Below are positions 60,361 to 64,000 of a stretch of DNA of 64,000 nt, piece by piece; position 1 is the stretch's first letter, and each line of letters begins with the position of its first letter. This DNA is from Nocardioides ungokensis (GTDB lineage: Bacteria > Actinomycetota > Actinomycetes > Propionibacteriales > Nocardioidaceae), in the NCBI RefSeq assembly GCF_013466985.1, contig NZ_CP059164.1, positions 4,163,001 to 4,227,000 on the forward strand, written 5' to 3'. The notes under the pieces are model-generated. The model was not told where the DNA came from and did not search any database. It worked only from the letters and a program-made list of their open reading frames with translations. The position numbers and the translations under genes are program-made.

Positions 60361-61563
60361 GTGGTGTCTGGGCCAGGACAGGTGCTGGTGCTCAACGCAG
60401 GCTCCTCTTCGCTGAAGTACCAGGTCGTCGACCCTGCCTCCGGCGCGGCGCCCGTGCAGGGCATCGTCGAGCGGATCGGCAGCGGTGCGGCGCGGCTGAC
60501 CCACCGCGACCCGGGAGGCACGTCGGACCGGGACCTCGACGCCGACGACCACCTGGCCGCGCTCGCGGCCGTCCACGACGCGCTCGACGGGTCCGGGATC
60601 GGCGAGCGCGACCTGCGCGCGGTGGGCCACCGGGTGGTCCACGGCGGGCCCCGGCTCACCCGGGCACACCTGGTCGACGACGCGGTGCTCGCCGAGATCG
60701 AGCACCTCGCGCGGCTCGCCCCGCTGCACAACCCGCCCGCGGTCGAGGGCATCCGCAGCGCCCGCGCGGCGTACCCCTGCCTCCCTCAGGTCGCGGCGTT
60801 CGACACGGCCTTCTTCGCCGACCTGCCGCCGGCCGCGGCGACGTACGCCGTGGACCGGGCGCTGCTCGAGCGCGAGGAGGTCCGCAGGTACGGCGCGCAC
60901 GGGATCAGCCATGAGTACGTCGCCGGCGAGGCGGCGGCGCTGCTGGGGCGCGCGCCGGAAGTGCTGTCCCTGGTCGTCCTGCATCTCGGCAACGGCGCAT
61001 CGGCGGCGGCGGTCCGGGGTGGCCGCCCGGTCGACACCTCGATGGGGCTCACGCCGCTGGAGGGCCTGGTGATGGGCACCCGGGCCGGCGACCTGGACCC
61101 CGGGATCCTGCTGCACCTGATGCGGCACGCGGGCCTCGGTCTCGACGAGCTGGAGGACCTGCTGCACCACCGCTCCGGCCTGGAGGGGATGGCCGGTCGC
61201 CACGACTTCCGTGACCTGCTCGCGGCGGTGGACGCGGGTGACGAGGCCGCGCGGACGGCGTACGACGTCTACTGCCACCGGCTGCGCAAGTACGTCGGCG
61301 CCTACCTCGCCGTCCTCGGCGGCGCCGACGCGGTCGTCTTCACCGCCGGGGTCGGCGAGCATGTGGCTCGCGTGCGCGCCGACGCCCTCGACGGCCTGTC
61401 CGCGCTGGGCATCGAGGTCGATCCGGCCCGCAACTCGTCCGACGACGTCGGGGCCCGCCTCGTCTCGACGGACTCCTCCCCCGTGGCCGTCCTGGTCGTG
61501 CCCACCAACGAGGAGCTGTCGATCGCGCGCCAGGCGGCGGCGGTGCTGGCCGGCCGCTTGTAA
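60361..61563 (+). CDS. ackA: Acetate kinase
   Basis: A 400-residue acetate kinase that interconverts acetyl phosphate + ADP and acetate + ATP. Motifs: VLVLNAGSSSLKYQV at residues 8-22, GHRVVHGGPRLT, the nucleotide-binding HLGNGASAAAV (~200), and FTAGVGEHVARVRAD near 325. GTG 60361 follows GGGAGGCC. It is convergent with the phosphoketolase gene, which makes the acetyl phosphate; a 16-base inverted repeat separates them. Confidence 0.97.
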   Translation: MVSGPGQVLVLNAGSSSLKYQVVDPASGAAPVQGIVERIGSGAARLTHRDPGGTSDRDLDADDHLAALAAVHDALDGSGIGERDLRAVGHRVVHGGPRLTRAHLVDDAVLAEIEHLARLAPLHNPPAVEGIRSARAAYPCLPQVAAFDTAFFADLPPAAATYAVDRALLEREEVRRYGAHGISHEYVAGEAAALLGRAPEVLSLVVLHLGNGASAAAVRGGRPVDTSMGLTPLEGLVMGTRAGDLDPGILLHLMRHAGLGLDELEDLLHHRSGLEGMAGRHDFRDLLAAVDAGDEAARTAYDVYCHRLRKYVGAYLAVLGGADAVVFTAGVGEHVARVRADALDGLSALGIEVDPARNSSDDVGARLVSTDSSPVAVLVVPTNEELSIARQAAAVLAGRL

Positions 61564-61626
61564 CGCGGTGTCCACGTCACCGGCGCGGGGTTGCAGCACC
61601 GCACTGGAGCCGTGGACACCGCGTTA
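61561..61626. terminator. Bidirectional terminator-like inverted repeat between ackA and phosphoketolase
   Basis: TAACGCGGTGTCCACG and CGTGGACACCGCGTTA are perfect 16-base arms around 34 bases. The left arm begins with the ackA stop codon; the right ends 14 bases before the phosphoketolase stop. No T-run, so terminator function is inferred from position and strength. Confidence 0.6.
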
Positions 61627-61639
61627 CATCTGGGCGGCC

Positions 61640-64000
61640 TCACCCGTGCTCGGGCCCCAGGGCGGTGGCGGTGGTCGACGGGGAGTGCCCGTGCCTCGGC
61701 GAGGACAGCTCGCTCCAGCTCCACTCCGCACCTCGGGCAGGTCGTCGCCGTGCTCGCGGGTCCACTCCCGGGCGCGCCGGCGGGTGTCGCCCATCTGCTG
61801 GCGCAGCAGCGCGGCGCGCGAGCCGAGGCCGGGCACCCGGTCGATGACGTCCATGACCAGGTGGTAGCGGTCGATCTCGTTCATCATCACCATGTCGAAG
61901 GGCGTGGTGGTGGTGCCCTCCTCCTTGTAGCCGCGCACGTGCAGGTTGTGGTGGTTGGTGCGCCGGTAGGTCAACCGGTGGATCAGCCACGGGTAGCCGT
62001 GGTAGGCGAAGATCACCGGCCTGTCGGTGGTGAAGAGCGTGTCGAAGTCGCGGTCGGAGAGGCCGTGCGGGTGCTCCTTCTCGTCCTGCAGCCGCATCAG
62101 GTCGACCACGTTGACGAAGCGGATCCTCAACGAGGGCAGGTGCTCGCGCAGGATCGAGACCGCCGCCAGCGCCTCCAGGGTCGGCACGTCGCCGGCACAC
62201 ACCCGATGACCACGTCGGGGTCTCCCTCGTCGTTCGACGCCCAGTCCCAGATGCCGACGCCGCGCGCGCAGTGCAGGTCGGCGGACTCGGCGTCGAGCCA
62301 GTCGAACGACGGCTGCTTGCCCGCCACGACGACGTTCACGTAGTGCTGGCTACCCAGGCAGTGCTGCATCGTCGAGAGCAGGTGTTGGTGTCCGGCGGCA
62401 GGTAGACGCGGACCACCTCGGCCTTCTTGTTCACGACGTGGTCGATGAAGCCCGGGTCCTGGTGGAGAAGCCGTTGTGGTCCTGACGCCACACGTGCGAG
62501 CTGAGCAGGTAGTTCAGGCTCGAGATGCGCGGCCGCCACGCCAGGTCGCGGGTGGTCTTGAGCCACTTCGCGTGCTGGTTGAACATCGAGTCGACGAGGT
62601 GGATGAAGGCCTCGTAGCAGCTGAAGAGCCCGTGCCGGCCGGTCAGCAGGTAGCCCTCGAGCCAGCCCTGGCAGGTGTGCTCGGAGGGATTTCCATCACC
62701 CGCCCCGAGTGCGCGAGGTGCTCGTCGAGGTCACGGATCTCGCCGGCGAACACCTTGTCGGTCACCTCGTAGACCGCGTCGAGCCGGTTGGACGCGGTCT
62801 CGTCGGGCCCGAAGATCCGGAACGTCGAGTCGTTGTCGCGCACCACGTCGACGAGGTAGCGGCCGAGCACCCGGGTCGCCTCGTGGATCGAGCCGCCGGG
62901 CTCGGTGACCTCCACCGCGTGGTCGCGGAAGTCGGGCAGCCGCAGCGGCGTACGAAGCAGGCCGCCGTTGGCGTGCGGGTTGGCGCTCATCCGGCGTACG
63001 CCGACGGGTGCGAGCTCGCGCAGGTCCTCCCGCGGCGACCCGTCGGGGCCGAAGAGCTCCTCGGGCCGGTAGGAGCGCAGCCACTCCTCGAGGATCGCGC
63101 GGTGCCCGTCGTTCTCCCGGGTCCCGGCCAGCGGCACCTGGTCGCCCGCCAGGTGCCCTCGACCTGGACGCCGTCGACCCGCGCCGGGCCGGTCCAGCCC
63201 TTGGGGGTGACCAGCAGGATCATCGGCCAGGGCCGGCGCTCGACGCTGCGGCCGTCCTCGGCGGCCTCGCGCGCCTCGGCCTGGATGTCGCGGATCGTGT
63301 CGTGGGCGCGGTCGAGCGCAGCGGCGAGCTGCCGGTGCACGTCGCGCGGCTGGTCGCCCTCGACGGTGAGGACCTCGTGGCCGTAGCCGCGCAGCAGGCT
63401 CTCGAGCTCCTCGCGGGGGATCCGGGCCGGCACGGTCGGGTTGGCGATCTTGTAGCCGTTGAGGTGAAGGATCGGCAGCACGGCCCCGTCGTGGACCGGG
63501 TCGACGAACTTGTTCGCGTGCCACGACGCCGCGAGCGGTCCGGTCTCGAACTCGCCGTCGCCGACCACGGCGGCCACGACGAGGTCGGGGTTGTCCATCG
63601 CGGCGCCGTACGCGTGGGAGAGCACGTAGCCGAGCTCGCCGCCCTCGTGGATCGAGCCCGGGGTCTCCGGCGCCACGTGGCTGGGGATGCCGCCGGGGAA
63701 GGAGAACTGCCGGAAGAGCCCGCGCATCCCGTCGCGGTCCACCCGATGGACGGGTAGACCTCGCTGTAGGTGCCCTCGAGCCAGGCGTTCGCGACCGCGG
63801 CCGGCCCGCCGTGACCGGGTCCGGCGAGGAAGATCGCGTCGACGTCGCGCTGGCGGATCAGCCGGTTGAGGTGGGTCCAGACCAGGTTGAGCCCCGGCGT
63901 GGTGCCCCAGTGGCCGAGCAGCCGCGGCTTGATGTCCTCGGCGACCAGCGGCCGCTCGAGCAGCGGGTTGTCGAGCAGGTAGATCTGGCCGACGGCCAGG
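61640..64000 (-). CDS. xfp: Phosphoketolase (partial; several apparent frameshifts)
   Basis: Xylulose/fructose-6-phosphate phosphoketolase splits ketose phosphates into acetyl phosphate and an aldose phosphate using ThDP. Motifs include VGQIYLLDNPLL at the N-terminal end, HWGTTPGLNLVW, LAGPGHGGPAAVANAWLEG, EGGELGYVLSHAYGAAMDNP, and C-terminal YHGYPWLIHRLTYRRTNH. About seven single-base breaks occur (near 63742, 63155, 62691, 62465, 62388, 62201, 61733). After repair the C-terminus ends in VREWSWSEL and beyond with a stop at 61640. The visible 787 residues lack only a short N-terminus cut by the window end. Confidence 0.9.

Overview
The window looks like chromosome of a very high-GC actinomycete, most probably a Nocardioides-like member of the Propionibacteriales. 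That placement is inference from gene content: DUF3073, PucR, ANTAR regulators, class F sortase, GvpO/GvpS-type gas vesicle genes, GTG starts and extreme GC at third codon positions. I see no transposase, integrase, CRISPR array, rRNA or replication origin. No gene-free stretch exceeds 300 bases; the longest gaps (about 225-250 bases, at 22136-22362, 29079-29327, 40361-40599 and 55155-55397) are promoter-sized.

Layout. 1-2400: purine/urate degradation operon (xanthine dehydrogenase FAD subunit, uricase, hydroxyisourate hydrolase, OHCU decarboxylase). 2471-3884: DUF2182/DUF1326 pair. 3967-10990: secreted nuclease-like protein, small membrane peptides, HAD phosphatase, a secreted jelly-roll-like protein, a PQQ-type sugar dehydrogenase, a DUF4386 membrane protein. 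11039-14370: TetR regulator with two operators, tRNA-Lys, flavin monooxygenase, cysteine dioxygenase-rhodanese fusion. 14478-20061: a ten-gene gas vesicle operon behind a SigF/SigB-type promoter, opened by two proteins with very long acidic and basic low-complexity tails. 20119-25128: GNAT, NDH-2, RsbW-like ATPase, paired FluC fluoride channels, metallopeptidase, tRNA-Asp/Glu/Phe. 25166-29078: TetR/SDR pair, DUF6325, MscS channel. 29328-37379: a 1243-residue sensor/phosphatase, DUF4397-sortase F pair, ester cyclase, PAS-ANTAR. 37392-41286: FGGY kinase with a sphingosine-phosphate-lyase-like enzyme, GAF-ANTAR. 41456-46090: hybrid histidine kinase and a beta-propeller-like protein. 46173-50418: amino-acid dehydrogenase, DUF3073, purM, purF. 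50493-58950: histidine kinase, isoquinoline-oxidoreductase-like IorA/IorB, PucR, M20 dipeptidase, sterol-carrier protein, ArsR-type regulator. 59034-64000: MFS transporter, acetate kinase and phosphoketolase (cut by the window end).

How the genes may work together. Signal transduction is dense: a PP2C/anti-sigma-like multidomain sensor, a separate RsbW-like ATPase gene, two ANTAR proteins and two more histidine kinases. Two good SigF/SigB-type promoters (GTTT-N15/16-GGGTAC) precede the gas vesicle operon and the RsbW-like gene, which suggests that gas vesicles here are part of the general stress response. Phosphoketolase plus acetate kinase form the acetyl-phosphate/ATP branch of the phosphoketolase pathway.

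Sequence quality. About two dozen apparent single-base frameshifts break eleven or more otherwise well conserved genes, including purF and purM. The lengths become consistent with intact genes if one G or C is restored (or, twice, removed) at each site, so I treat these as probable sequence errors and annotate the genes as full-span CDS rather than as pseudogenes.
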